Assembly: GCA_027532555.1 (NCBI GenBank)
Contig: JAPZTJ010000004.1
Coordinates: 62,001-126,000 of the forward strand
Origin: Aquidulcibacter sp.
GTDB lineage: Bacteria; Pseudomonadota; Alphaproteobacteria; Caulobacterales; Aquidulcibacteraceae
Length of the DNA: 64,000 bases
Direction: 5' to 3'
The position numbers were made by a program, and so were the translations under genes. Below, piece by piece: positions 42,927 to 53,462 of the stretch (its first letter is position 1; each line of letters starts with the position of its first letter). The notes under the pieces are model-generated. The model made no database searches. It was not told where the DNA came from and was given only the letters and a program-made list of their open reading frames with translations.

Positions 42927-43838
42927 ATGAGCCTTGATCTCGATCTATTGACGACCTTTGCCAAAGTCGCAGAGCGTTCCAGCGTGACCGCCGCGGCGCG
43001 TGATCTGAATTTGTCTAAGGCGACGGTGTCAAAGCAAATCGCAGAGCTGGAGCAAAAGCTGGGTGTCTTGCTGTTTGCCCGCACGACACGCCTTTTTTCC
43101 CTTACAGATGCTGGCCAGCGCGCCTATGCCCGGGCGCAGCGCATCATGGAAGAGGCCGACGCCTTAGCCGATGAAGCCCGTGAAAGCCGAGAAGTGCCGC
43201 GCGGCAATTTGAAAATCGCCGCACCACAGGCATTTGCGCGCCGGTGGCTGGCAGACCTCTTGCCTGAATTCATCCGGGCCTTTCCCGAAATCAGCCTTGA
43301 GTTTGGCGTGGATGAGCGCACGGTCGATATGGTGGCGGACAATTTTGATGTGGCAATCCGCATCGGCACCATGCCAGATTCAAGCCTGTTGGCGCGCAAG
43401 CTTGCGCCAGTGCGTCTTTTGACGGTTGCAGCCCCCGCTTATTGGCAAGAGCGTGGCAAGCCACGCAGGCCAGAAGACCTCGCGATGCATTGCTGCTTTC
43501 GCTACACTAACACGCCCAATCATTCGTTCTGGCGTTACACAGACCCGGAGGGCAATGATCTGCGGGTGCGGGTGCAGGGGCCGATCACCATCAATGGCGG
43601 CGAGATCGAAATGCCAGCCCTGCGCCAAGGCCTCGGCGTCGCTTATCTTCCGGACTTTTTGGTTTGTGATGATTTGCGCGCAGGGAGGCTTGAGCGGGCG
43701 CTGGAAGACTTTCGCTCACCAGAATTAACGCTGCATCTCTTAAGCCCGCCCGGCAGGGGCAAGCCTAAGCGCTTGGAAGTATTTGCGGATTTCATGATCA
43801 AAAAGTTTGGCGGGCGAATTCCGCCCTGGCATGTCTAG
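42927..43838 (+). CDS. LysR family transcriptional regulator
   Basis: A 303-residue regulator from ATG 42927. The N-terminal helix-turn-helix is LTTFAKVAERSSVTAAARDLNLSKATVSKQIAELEQKLG (quoted in parts: SVTAAARDLNLSKATVSKQI), followed by the LysR substrate domain (PRGNLKIAAPQAFARRWLAD, GLGVAYLPDFLVCDDLRAGRL). It is divergent from the wrbA-pirin operon, with two palindromes between, so this is its likely target. It is convergent with the META gene, with adjacent stops. Confidence 0.93.
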   Translation: MSLDLDLLTTFAKVAERSSVTAAARDLNLSKATVSKQIAELEQKLGVLLFARTTRLFSLTDAGQRAYARAQRIMEEADALADEARESREVPRGNLKIAAPQAFARRWLADLLPEFIRAFPEISLEFGVDERTVDMVADNFDVAIRIGTMPDSSLLARKLAPVRLLTVAAPAYWQERGKPRRPEDLAMHCCFRYTNTPNHSFWRYTDPEGNDLRVRVQGPITINGGEIEMPALRQGLGVAYLPDFLVCDDLRAGRLERALEDFRSPELTLHLLSPPGRGKPKRLEVFADFMIKKFGGRIPPWHV

Positions 43839-44666
43839 CTAGTTGCCCGCCTCAAAGACCAGCACGTCTGGCGACCCGCTGGATTTAAGTGTGAGCTGGT
43901 TGCCCGTCAAACTGAACTGATCCACTTGGCTAAGGGCCGCCATAAAGGCCGCTTCTGTGGCCATAGGGTCACCAATGGCAGCTAAGCACGCCCGTTCTGT
44001 TTGCGCCATATTCAAGAAGCGCGACTTTCCGTCTGCACGCTGGTGCACGCCGGAAAATTGATTGCAGCCGGTCGACCCGCTGATGCGATTGGGTTCAAAT
44101 GTGACGTGTGGCCGGGCGCTTTGTGCGTCCAGCGTCTGACCATTCAAGCTGACCAAAGTCCAGGATTTGCCATAGAGGCTTAGCCCTGTCTCCGGCCGCG
44201 CACTAATGGTTTGGAGGCGTGCCACAACGCGGCCATTGGCAGCCAGTAGGCGCACTTCGCTGCCAAATTTGCTGATCTGATTGGTAGCGCGCAAAGCCGA
44301 CAACATCTGGACTTCTAAATTCTTGGCGGGGCCAATACAGGCCATCTTGGTAAGGGCGAGTGGCCCAAATCGTGTGGATTTTGCGCCGGACCGCACGAGC
44401 TTCCCGCTGAAACGGTTGCAGCCGGTTGAGCCACGCACACCGTCGTTGGGCAAAAAGATCAGGGTGGCCTTTGGGGTATCCTCGCCGCGATTGAGCCGAC
44501 GACCATTCAACTCGCTTGCCACAAACTCCCCCTCCAAGACGAGAACGGGCTTGGGTGCACCTTTTGCGTGTGAATGCACCCCATGGCCTAGCGCCGGGCT
44601 GGCGGCGAGTGCTGCCAGCCCGCACAAAGCAAGCGCGATGCCCGTCTTGCTTAGACGGGATCCCAT
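43839..44666 (-). CDS. Secreted protein with two META/HslJ domains
   Basis: A 275-residue protein from ATG 44666 with a signal peptide ending ALGHG. It contains two META domains: the first with DGVRGSTGCNRFSGKLV, FGPLALTKMACIGPAKNLE, the second with ISGSTGCNQFSGVHQ, LNMAQTERACLAAIGDP. The GSTGCNxFSG and AC motifs repeat in register, so the gene arose by internal duplication. Related HslJ/META proteins are heat- or drug-resistance-linked envelope proteins. Its start overlaps the SDR gene end by 16 bases. Confidence 0.88.
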   Translation of the reverse strand: MGSRLSKTGIALALCGLAALAASPALGHGVHSHAKGAPKPVLVLEGEFVASELNGRRLNRGEDTPKATLIFLPNDGVRGSTGCNRFSGKLVRSGAKSTRFGPLALTKMACIGPAKNLEVQMLSALRATNQISKFGSEVRLLAANGRVVARLQTISARPETGLSLYGKSWTLVSLNGQTLDAQSARPHVTFEPNRISGSTGCNQFSGVHQRADGKSRFLNMAQTERACLAAIGDPMATEAAFMAALSQVDQFSLTGNQLTLKSSGSPDVLVFEAGN

Positions 44667-45568
44667 GTGAAGACGCCGGCTGTTGCTTCCAAGCCCATGA
44701 ACCCACCTTTCAAAGCAGGCAGTCCATGTTCGATCAGTGTCTCTGGTGTCCATCCGTCAATCCTCGATACCGAGCGGACAGGCCTTGGTTGGTCAAAGAC
44801 CACCACTTCATTGCCGCGTACGCCGAATATTTGACCTGTTACATGGCTGGCCGCAGCTGAACACAGGCTGACTGCGAAGGTAGCAACTTGGTCTGCGCGC
44901 ATCCGGGTGCGAATACGCTCTACCCGTTGCGCACTGGCTTCATCCTTCACGGGGATGGTGGCGATCATACGGGTCCACGCAAAGGGTGCAATGACGTTGG
45001 AGCGAACATTCTTTAACGCCCCTTCCATCGCGATGATGCGCGACAGGCCAGCAACACCCATTTTGGCGGCGGCATAATTGGCTTGGCCAATATTGCCGAT
45101 GATGCCGGAGGTGGAGGTAAAGAGCACATAGGCCCCATCTTGTTGCTCACGGAACAACTCAACGCTGGCGCGGGTGACATTATAGGCACCGCGCAAGTGC
45201 ACATCGATCACCGCATCCCAATCGGGTTCAGACATTTTGTGGAACATGCCATCGCGCAAGATACCAGCTGGATTGATGATGGCATGCAGACCACCAAACT
45301 CATCCTTGGCCTGCTCAATCATGCCTTTGACGGCAGCAAAATCGGTCACCGATTCAGAATTGGCAACAGCCACTCCACCCGCGGCCTTGATCTCATCGGC
45401 AACGGCTTGGGCTGGCCCGACAGAGCCTTCATCGCCACCCGTAACAGAACCACCAAGATCGTTTACGACGACTTTGGCCCCAGCGGCCGCAGCTTGCAGC
45501 GCGCATTCGCGGCCAATGCCATTACCACCGCCTGTAATCAGAATGACTTTACCGTCTAAAACGCCCAT
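44651..45568 (-). CDS. SDR family oxidoreductase, hydroxyacyl-CoA dehydrogenase-like
   Basis: A 305-residue short-chain dehydrogenase. The NAD motif ILITGGGNGIGRECAL is at residues 9-24, the loop VVVNDLGGSVTGGDEGS is of the type found in peroxisomal multifunctional enzyme 2-like (R)-hydroxyacyl-CoA dehydrogenases, and the catalytic YAAAK is in NYAAAKMGVAGL. The usual NNAG is NPAG here (HAIINPAGILRDGM). The C-terminal 70 residues extend past the core. Likely substrate is a hydroxyacyl-CoA or a steroid-like alcohol. It is co-transcribed with the META gene, whose start it overlaps. Confidence 0.88.
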   Translation of the reverse strand: MGVLDGKVILITGGGNGIGRECALQAAAAGAKVVVNDLGGSVTGGDEGSVGPAQAVADEIKAAGGVAVANSESVTDFAAVKGMIEQAKDEFGGLHAIINPAGILRDGMFHKMSEPDWDAVIDVHLRGAYNVTRASVELFREQQDGAYVLFTSTSGIIGNIGQANYAAAKMGVAGLSRIIAMEGALKNVRSNVIAPFAWTRMIATIPVKDEASAQRVERIRTRMRADQVATFAVSLCSAAASHVTGQIFGVRGNEVVVFDQPRPVRSVSRIDGWTPETLIEHGLPALKGGFMGLEATAGVFTWDPV

Positions 45569-45610
45569 GGTCGTGCTCCCTAAACTTATGTTTCGTTGAG
45601 ATTAGCCCGA

Positions 45611-46888
45611 TCAAGACCCCTTGGTCGAGCCCTGATTTTCTGGCGCTGCATCTTCAAAGCGGTCGGCCTCGGCCAAAGGCTTGAACAGCCGCATCCACGC
45701 CCCGGCGATGAAGACCGCGCCAATGCCGCCGACGACAACGGCGGTGACCGGGCCTAAAAGGCGGGCCGCGACACCGGACTGGAATTCGCCCATTTCATTG
45801 GATGCTGAGATGAAGACAAAGCTGATGGCAGATACCCGCCCGCGCATTGCATCTGGTGTTGCCAATTGAACCAATGAGGAGCGGACATAGACGGAGATCA
45901 TGTCAGCAGCACCGGCCAGTGCCAAACAGGCCACCGAAATCCATAAGGTGGTGGACAGGCCAAAGCCCAAGGTGGCTAAGCCAAACACAAAGACTGCGCC
46001 AAACATCCAACGCCCAACATTGCGCTCAATTGGTTTGATCGCCAAAAAGATTGACACAAGGCCAGCCCCGATCGCCCCGGCAGAGCGCAAGGCTCCCAAT
46101 GCTGCCGGTCCAGCGTGAAGAATGTCGCGCGCAAAAACCGGGAGCAGGGCGGTGGCACCTGCGAGCAGCACGACGGCTAGATCAAGGCTGAGGGCCCCCA
46201 AAACAATTTTATTGTCGCGCACATAGATCAGGCCTTCCTTGATCATTGCAAACGTGCGTCCGCTTTCGACTTTTTCTCGCGGTGGGGCCTTGGTCACAAA
46301 GGCGAGGAGCCAGCCGCAAATGAATAGTCCAAAGGCAACGCTGTAAGGGACAGACGGGCCAAATTGAAACAAGAGCCCACCCAGAGCAGGACCAATAATG
46401 GAGCCGCCTTGAAAACTTAAAGACATCAGCGCGATGGCTTGGGGCAGTTGTTCGCGGGGCACCAAATTGGACACCATGGCAGAGCTGGCGGCAGGCAAAA
46501 AGGCGTTCAGCATGCCCGTTACCATGGCAACAGCAAAGATCGCCGCAATCAAGGCCGATGGCGCAAAACCCGATGCAGCAACCAAAGCCCCAGCAATCGC
46601 TACTTTGAGCGCGATACAGCCCAAAATGATCAAGCGGCGGTCAAACCGGTCTGCCGCTTGGCCGCCAAATAGCGATAAAATGAGTAGCGGGACGAATTGG
46701 GATAGGCCAATGAGGCCTAGAAGAAACGCGCCTTCCTCAATCGTGTCGCCGCGAGCCCGCGCAATGTCATAGACTTGCCAGCCCATGGCGGTGATCTGAA
46801 TCTGGGTGCCCAAGGTCCAAAAGACTCGGGCGCACCAATAGCTGGTGAAGGACGCATGGGCAAAGGGGGCTAAAGATCGGCTCACCAC
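45611..46888 (-). CDS. MFS transporter, EntS/MFS_3 type
   Basis: A 425-residue inner-membrane exporter with about 12 helices, starting at GTG 46888. The opening FTSYWCARVFWTLGTQIQITAMGWQVYDIAR (quoted in parts: FTSYWCARVFWTLG, then MGWQVYDIA) and FGGQAADRFDRRLIILGC, which carries the loop 2-3 GxxADRxxRR motif, match the EntS-like group of siderophore and drug exporters. PRPAFASRRSLV-type C-terminal tail is absent; it ends in a soluble stretch RFEDAAPENQGSTKGS. Substrate unknown. SDR gene lies downstream, aminopeptidase upstream, both same strand. Confidence 0.88.
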   Translation of the reverse strand: MVSRSLAPFAHASFTSYWCARVFWTLGTQIQITAMGWQVYDIARARGDTIEEGAFLLGLIGLSQFVPLLILSLFGGQAADRFDRRLIILGCIALKVAIAGALVAASGFAPSALIAAIFAVAMVTGMLNAFLPAASSAMVSNLVPREQLPQAIALMSLSFQGGSIIGPALGGLLFQFGPSVPYSVAFGLFICGWLLAFVTKAPPREKVESGRTFAMIKEGLIYVRDNKIVLGALSLDLAVVLLAGATALLPVFARDILHAGPAALGALRSAGAIGAGLVSIFLAIKPIERNVGRWMFGAVFVFGLATLGFGLSTTLWISVACLALAGAADMISVYVRSSLVQLATPDAMRGRVSAISFVFISASNEMGEFQSGVAARLLGPVTAVVVGGIGAVFIAGAWMRLFKPLAEADRFEDAAPENQGSTKGS

Positions 46889-46941
46889 GCTGTGATGGGT
46901 CAGCCGACCTTTCAGGTCAATGCACTAAAGGCGATAAATCT

Positions 46942-48753
46942 CTAAAGCGGCGCAGTTGCCGCTTCGAGCCAAGCCCGTACATCGGCTTCTACCCGTGGCC
47001 CGATTTCGACCAGAACTTTGGCGTGATAGGTGTTCAACCAAGCCAGCTCTGCCTCAGTCAACATTTCCTTGACGATCAAGCGGCGATCAATCGGCGCAAG
47101 CGTCAAGGTTTCAAAGCCCAGCATGGGCCGCTCTCCACCCTCAATCGGGGTGGCTGGCGTCACATATTGTAGATTTTCGGTGCGAATGCCGTAGCCATCG
47201 ATTTTGTAGAAGCCAGGCTCGTTCGAGACGATCATGCCTGGTTCTAGCGCCACGTGATTTGGCACTTTGGCGATGCGGTGCGGGCCTTCATGCACGCCCA
47301 AGTAGGAGCCGACGCCATGGCCGGTGCCGTGGTCATAATCAAAGCCACCTTCCCACAAGCTCATGCGGGCCAAAGCATCGAGAGCAGAGCCCGTGGTGCC
47401 TTTCGGGAAGCGCACGCGTGACAAGGCGATATGGCCTTTAAGAACGCGCGTGAAACGGTCCTTCATTTCAGCGCTGGGAGTCCCGACGGCCACCGTACGG
47501 GTCACGTCGGTTGTACCATCGAGATATTGGCCGCCTGAATCGAGCAGGAACAAATTGTTCTGATCTACCTTGCGATTGCTTTCGACAGTGACGCGGTAGT
47601 GCGGGAAGGCGCCGTTGGGACCAGCGCCCGAAATGGAGTCGAACGACAAATCCTGCAAAGCACCTGTTGCCATCCGGAAGCCCTCGATGGCCTTACAAAT
47701 GTCGATCTCTGTCAGTTGGCCTTTAGGCGCTTCGACGTCAAACCAGTGCAAGAAATTGGCAAGTGCTACACCGTCGCGCGCATGGGCGCGTTTGGTTCCA
47801 GCGATTTCAACGGCGTTTTTCAAAGCGCGCGGCATGATGGTGGGGTCTTGCCCGCGGACGATCTGCGCGCCCGCAGCATGCAAAGCATCAAACACATGCG
47901 CGGAAGAAAGGCTTGGATCGACCAAAACCCGCTTGCCACTCGTTTTCTTGAGGGCTTCGACAAAATTAGGCTCGGTACTGATTGAGACTTCATTGCCTAA
48001 GAAGCCACGTAATTCGGGTGTCACCTTTTCTGGCTTCACAAATAATTGCGCCGTGCCGTCATTGTTGAGGATTGCGCTGCCCAAAGCTAAGGGGGTGCGC
48101 GTAACGTCTTTGCCGCGAATATTGAACAACCAAGCCAGAGCCGCTGGCGAGGTTAGAACACTGGCCTCAATCCCATCGCCTGCCAGTTTTTCGCCAATCC
48201 GCGAACGCTTGGAAGCGCTGCTTTCGCCTGAAAAGGTTTCGGGATGTGGGACCATTTCTGCGCTGGGTTCTGCAGGGCGGTCTTGCCATGCTTGGTCAAT
48301 CGGATTGACGCCAACGGCCACCAACTCAACACCTGCCTGGGCGGCGGACTCCTTTAAGCGAGCCAAGACATCGGGGGGCACAAGGCGGGGATCATAGCCG
48401 ATCTTGGCACCCGAGGGTGCTTCGGCCTTGAGCCAAACGGCCGGCCCTTGGTCGACAAGGTCGCGTTGTTCAAACAATTCTGGCGCTGTTTGGCTGAGCG
48501 CCTGCTGCGTATAGCGCCCGTCTGAGAACAAATAAGCCTTGTCGCGCAAGATGATGGCGGCACCAGCAGAGCCCGTAAAGCCCGTGGCCCAAGCTAAACG
48601 CTCAGCGCAATCAGGCAAATACTCATTCTGCCACTCATCCTCATGCGGCACAAAAAGGCCATCAAGGCCCAATTGCTCCAACTGAGCACGGATTAATGGG
48701 ATTGCCTTACGGCCTTGGTCAGCGCCACCGCGCACGTCATAGTTTTGAAACAT
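46942..48753 (-). CDS. M24 family Xaa-Pro aminopeptidase (aminopeptidase P)
   Basis: A 603-residue peptidase that removes N-terminal residues before proline. This length matches the three-domain form: two creatinase-like N-terminal domains (WATGFTGSAGAAIILRDKAY, then GEKLAGDGIEASVLTSPAAL) and the pita-bread catalytic domain. Metal ligands are visible in LLDSGGQYLDGTTDVTRT (Asp, Asp), GHGVGSYLGVHEGPH (His), SNEPGFYKIDGYGIRTEN (Glu, Glu). It lacks a signal peptide, so it is cytoplasmic. Confidence 0.93.
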   Translation of the reverse strand: MFQNYDVRGGADQGRKAIPLIRAQLEQLGLDGLFVPHEDEWQNEYLPDCAERLAWATGFTGSAGAAIILRDKAYLFSDGRYTQQALSQTAPELFEQRDLVDQGPAVWLKAEAPSGAKIGYDPRLVPPDVLARLKESAAQAGVELVAVGVNPIDQAWQDRPAEPSAEMVPHPETFSGESSASKRSRIGEKLAGDGIEASVLTSPAALAWLFNIRGKDVTRTPLALGSAILNNDGTAQLFVKPEKVTPELRGFLGNEVSISTEPNFVEALKKTSGKRVLVDPSLSSAHVFDALHAAGAQIVRGQDPTIMPRALKNAVEIAGTKRAHARDGVALANFLHWFDVEAPKGQLTEIDICKAIEGFRMATGALQDLSFDSISGAGPNGAFPHYRVTVESNRKVDQNNLFLLDSGGQYLDGTTDVTRTVAVGTPSAEMKDRFTRVLKGHIALSRVRFPKGTTGSALDALARMSLWEGGFDYDHGTGHGVGSYLGVHEGPHRIAKVPNHVALEPGMIVSNEPGFYKIDGYGIRTENLQYVTPATPIEGGERPMLGFETLTLAPIDRRLIVKEMLTEAELAWLNTYHAKVLVEIGPRVEADVRAWLEAATAPL

Positions 48754-48913
48754 GACATGAGCCTAGAGGCATGGTCGAATTCGCGCAAGGCGATGGTGCT
48801 GAGGGATTCACAATTTGTTTGCATCCCATGGGTTACAAATGCGCAACTAGTCTTTCGCTGGTCCAAGTTTTGGCAAGCGAAGCATACAAAGGCTGGGAGG
48901 ACTCAAGAGTTAA

Positions 48914-50035
48914 ATGCGCGGCCTTCGAAGTCTTGAAGCCTTGTATCGAACGGCCTCAACCAGCCGTGTCCTCAATCTATTCCAAGTTCATGAGAAGAAT
49001 AGCGAAGAGGAGGAGTATGCGCAGCGTCCATTCTTTCAGGACTCGACCCTAAACCGCGCCATTTTTGTCAAACATCGGCTGCGTTCAGACGAAACCTATT
49101 TGATGCCCCGGTCCAGCACCGTTGCGACGAAAATTATCTTTCCTTTCGATAAGCGAACCCTGCGTGCCGGTGGCCAATCGATCTTTATCGGACAAGCAGG
49201 GTACCAACAGAAGCTGATTGAAATGCTGGGCGGTGAGCATGGCCATATGGACGAGGATTTCAGGCTTCTGACGCTCTTGTCGAAATTGCCATCGCTTGAC
49301 CCCTTTTTGCTCAAAGAGACCCTAACACGTTATGGCTTTGCGCCTGCGGATTGTTACTTCGCCATGTCCACTGCCGACATTGAGCGGATGCGCAGTTTTG
49401 TGGGGGAGCAAATCCGGGAATTGATCGCTTTGGCGTTTGGCGGTTCAAACAATCATATGGGGGAGAGCATCAAGCGCATGGTGGACGCCATCCTGACGAA
49501 GGATACAGAATCCCGCTTGGACCCCTTGCGGGTGACATTGGGCTTAGATGGCCAACAGTTTGAGGATAGCATCTTTAGTTGGAAAGGTTTTTTATACTTC
49601 AAATGGCAGTTTCGCGGTAGTATGGTGAAGCTGCAGGCCTTAGTCAGTGCCCTAGATCGAGTGGCCTTGGAAGGCGCAGTAGATCGGGTGCTGGACACAT
49701 CGATTTCCAATCAGCGGACTGCCTTGAAGAAGGCGGTCCAAAAAGCCGCGCGCGGCTGCGTCGCCATTTTGGGTCTCTATGACGACGCGTTCAACGATTT
49801 GGTAGAACATGGCAATGCGGCGGCATTTCGGAAATTCCTATTGGAAGCGCCGCGCTTGTTTATCGAACTGGGTCACAGCATGGGCGTCATAAGCCACATC
49901 ACCAGTTTCTGGGACTATCGTTTCCCGAATCCGAACCGCTTGCATATGCAGGCTTCGGAATTCCACGAAATGCTGAACGAGTTTCTGACCAGCCTGACCG
50001 AAACCACTTATGAAGATTTGAGTCCTAAAGTCTAA
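48914..50035 (+). CDS. Hypothetical protein, 373 residues
   Basis: A soluble protein of mixed helical composition with no signal peptide, membrane segment or motif I recognise. It begins MRGLRSLEALYRTASTSR; GGQSIFIGQAGYQQKLIEML and SKLPSLDPFLLKETLTRYG occur in the first half, and the C-terminal half is strongly helical (LFIELGHSMGVISHITSFWDY). The high Phe, Leu and Arg content and clear coding bias support it as a real gene. It runs convergently to prmA, 6 bases from its stop. The gene is flanked by unrelated housekeeping genes, so context gives no role. Confidence 0.75.
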   Translation: MRGLRSLEALYRTASTSRVLNLFQVHEKNSEEEEYAQRPFFQDSTLNRAIFVKHRLRSDETYLMPRSSTVATKIIFPFDKRTLRAGGQSIFIGQAGYQQKLIEMLGGEHGHMDEDFRLLTLLSKLPSLDPFLLKETLTRYGFAPADCYFAMSTADIERMRSFVGEQIRELIALAFGGSNNHMGESIKRMVDAILTKDTESRLDPLRVTLGLDGQQFEDSIFSWKGFLYFKWQFRGSMVKLQALVSALDRVALEGAVDRVLDTSISNQRTALKKAVQKAARGCVAILGLYDDAFNDLVEHGNAAAFRKFLLEAPRLFIELGHSMGVISHITSFWDYRFPNPNRLHMQASEFHEMLNEFLTSLTETTYEDLSPKV

Positions 50036-50041
50036 ATGCGC

Positions 50042-50908
50042 TTAGGTGCTGTGAATGGGGCGGCGGTAGGTCAGAGTTGACCAATTCTCTTTCCGATAAC
50101 GATGTTCCAATACCAGGCCTCTCTGGCCATAGGCACGACGAATGGCTGGCTCTTGATGGGTCAAAAGGCCTGACAACACGATACGGCCACCTGGCTTCAC
50201 AATGCTGGCTAGGTCTGGTGACAAACGCACCAAAGGCTTCATCAAAATGTTAGCAAAGACCAGATCAAACGGCCCTTGCGAGCGGATCAGCGCCCGACGC
50301 ACCCCATTCGCAACATAAGTACGCACCTTCGGGCCAACGTGGTTAAGCTTGGCATTTAGGCCTGCAATATAATTGGCGCGGGGATCAATCTCGGTCCCAA
50401 CCACAACGCGGCTGCCGGTTTTCGCCGCACCGATGGCCAGAATTGCAGAACCCGTTCCGACGTCTAGGACCCGTTGTGGACGTTTGCCGCGGGTCAATAG
50501 TCGGTCGAGTGCCGAGAGGCAGCCCGAGGTCGTCCCATGGTGACCCGTACCAAAGGCCTCGCCGGCATCAATAATGATTTCTACGGAACCGTTCTTGGCT
50601 TTGCCAACATCATGGCTGCCAACAACCATGAACCGACCTGCCGGGACGGGTGGCAGGCCTTCCAGCGACATTTTCACCCAATCAGCATCTTCCAAGGGCG
50701 CAAGACGGGCGTCTAAATCGGGATCTGAAAGCGCGATTGCCCCCACGCCTAATTGTGCCGATTCCAGCGAGTAGGCGTAGGCCTCGAGTTTGAATTGGCG
50801 GCGTTCCAGCTCCCACCAGCCGACAGCGCCAAAGCCACCCAATGCGTCAAGGAGTTTCGAAGCGCCTTCAATGGCGGCGCGCGGACCAGTGGCCAGGATC
50901 AGATACAT
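50042..50908 (-). CDS. prmA: Ribosomal protein L11 methyltransferase
   Basis: SAM-dependent enzyme that trimethylates ribosomal protein L11. The 288-residue protein shows IIDAGEAFGTGHHGTTSGCL, the family's substrate-side signature (GxAFGTGxHxTT), then SAM motif VLDVGTGSAILAIGAAKTGS, and FANILMKPLVRL where NIL is the catalytic-type NPPY equivalent. The N-terminal domain is weaker (GAVGWWELERRQFKLEAYAY), as is common in alphaproteobacteria. It is divergent from serS and shares a 132-base region with it. Confidence 0.92.
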   Translation of the reverse strand: MYLILATGPRAAIEGASKLLDALGGFGAVGWWELERRQFKLEAYAYSLESAQLGVGAIALSDPDLDARLAPLEDADWVKMSLEGLPPVPAGRFMVVGSHDVGKAKNGSVEIIIDAGEAFGTGHHGTTSGCLSALDRLLTRGKRPQRVLDVGTGSAILAIGAAKTGSRVVVGTEIDPRANYIAGLNAKLNHVGPKVRTYVANGVRRALIRSQGPFDLVFANILMKPLVRLSPDLASIVKPGGRIVLSGLLTHQEPAIRRAYGQRGLVLEHRYRKENWSTLTYRRPIHST

Positions 50909-51031
50909 GCCCGCGAGATAGAACTTACACCTGTTTTTGTCGAGTTAGACCGGCAGTCTGGTTTGTCAGCCTGCGCGCGCGCTCTTTCAGGCGCGCCCAA
51001 CGCGCGCTATCAGAAGCGCACAGCAACATAG

Positions 51032-52737
<1,706 letters not shown>

Positions 52738-52828
52738 CCTTATACACCTCTGTTGGAAGAAACTTTACACTTAACAAGTATACAGAATGGTGACTAAAAA
52801 TCACCCTGTTCGATTCGAGGCTATGCCC

Positions 52829-53233
52829 ATGTTTGATTTCGTTTTTTATATCTCGGCTGGAACACTCGCTTTCGGTGTGGGGCTTGGCGTTAAAGGCATG
52901 CTTGATCCGTCTTGGGCTGGACACCTTGTTCGTTTGCAGCCTGAAAATGGACAGCCGGAGGGCTATGCAGAGTTTCGAGCAACATTCGGCGGGATGTTTC
53001 TAGGCCTCCATTTGTCCGCCTTGGCCTTCATGGTTTTCTGGAACAAAGAGGCTGGCATTGCGGCTTGTAGCATTCTGGCAGCTGGCTGGTTGTTCACGGC
53101 TTTGGGCCGCTATTTATCCTACAGCATGGATTCCAATACCCAGCACAGCCATGTGGTTCGATCCGTCGCGATTGAAGTGATTATCGGGCTTGCAATCGCC
53201 GTATGGCCGATCACCTCTGTTATGAAGCTATAG
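52829..53233 (+). CDS. Small membrane protein, DUF4345-like
   Basis: A 134-residue protein from ATG 52829, chosen because GAGG stands 8 bases before it; an ATG six bases upstream is possible. It has four hydrophobic segments at about residues 1-20, 48-68, 75-95 and 108-130, with conserved-looking RATFGGMFLGLHLSALAFM between. The RxxxGGxxLG pattern and length fit DUF4345, an inner-membrane family of unknown function. It is divergent from the DUF1801 gene. Confidence 0.75.
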   Translation: MFDFVFYISAGTLAFGVGLGVKGMLDPSWAGHLVRLQPENGQPEGYAEFRATFGGMFLGLHLSALAFMVFWNKEAGIAACSILAAGWLFTALGRYLSYSMDSNTQHSHVVRSVAIEVIIGLAIAVWPITSVMKL

Positions 53234-53347
53234 ATACTGATTGTTCTGTTTGGTCGACTGAGGTTGCTACCTAGACGTTAAATTTCAGAAACTTACCTCT
53301 TTGTAATTGGTAATTCCGACTAGGCATCCCTATTTATCCCGAAAGGT

Positions 53348-53426
53348 GCCACGGGGGTGGCGAAAGCTTTTGGCGTTGCGCCGATGCAGCCTAGTGATCC
53401 CCTCAGATCCTGCGTGATAAACGCAG
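53348..53426 (+). promoter_or_regulatory. Structured leader candidate
   Basis: Three consecutive stem-loops precede the secreted EF-hand-like gene: GCCAC/GTGGC (53348-53361), GGCG/CGCC (53372-53382) and CTGCGT/ACGCAG (53410-53426). No known riboswitch consensus was recognised. The arrangement suggests a structured 5' leader about 115 bases upstream of the start codon at 53463. Confidence 0.35.
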
Positions 53427-53462
53427 CAGCACCCGCCGTGCTTTGTCGTAGAGGTTTTTTGG

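Noticed and set aside
48771-49052. 93-codon plus-strand frame over the start of the 373-residue gene
   Set aside because: It overlaps the better gene in another frame and lacks a ribosome binding site and coherent composition.
53234-53462. Cobalamin, thiamine or cyclic-di-GMP riboswitch in the structured leader
   Set aside because: The conserved boxes of these classes are not present; only simple hairpins are seen.
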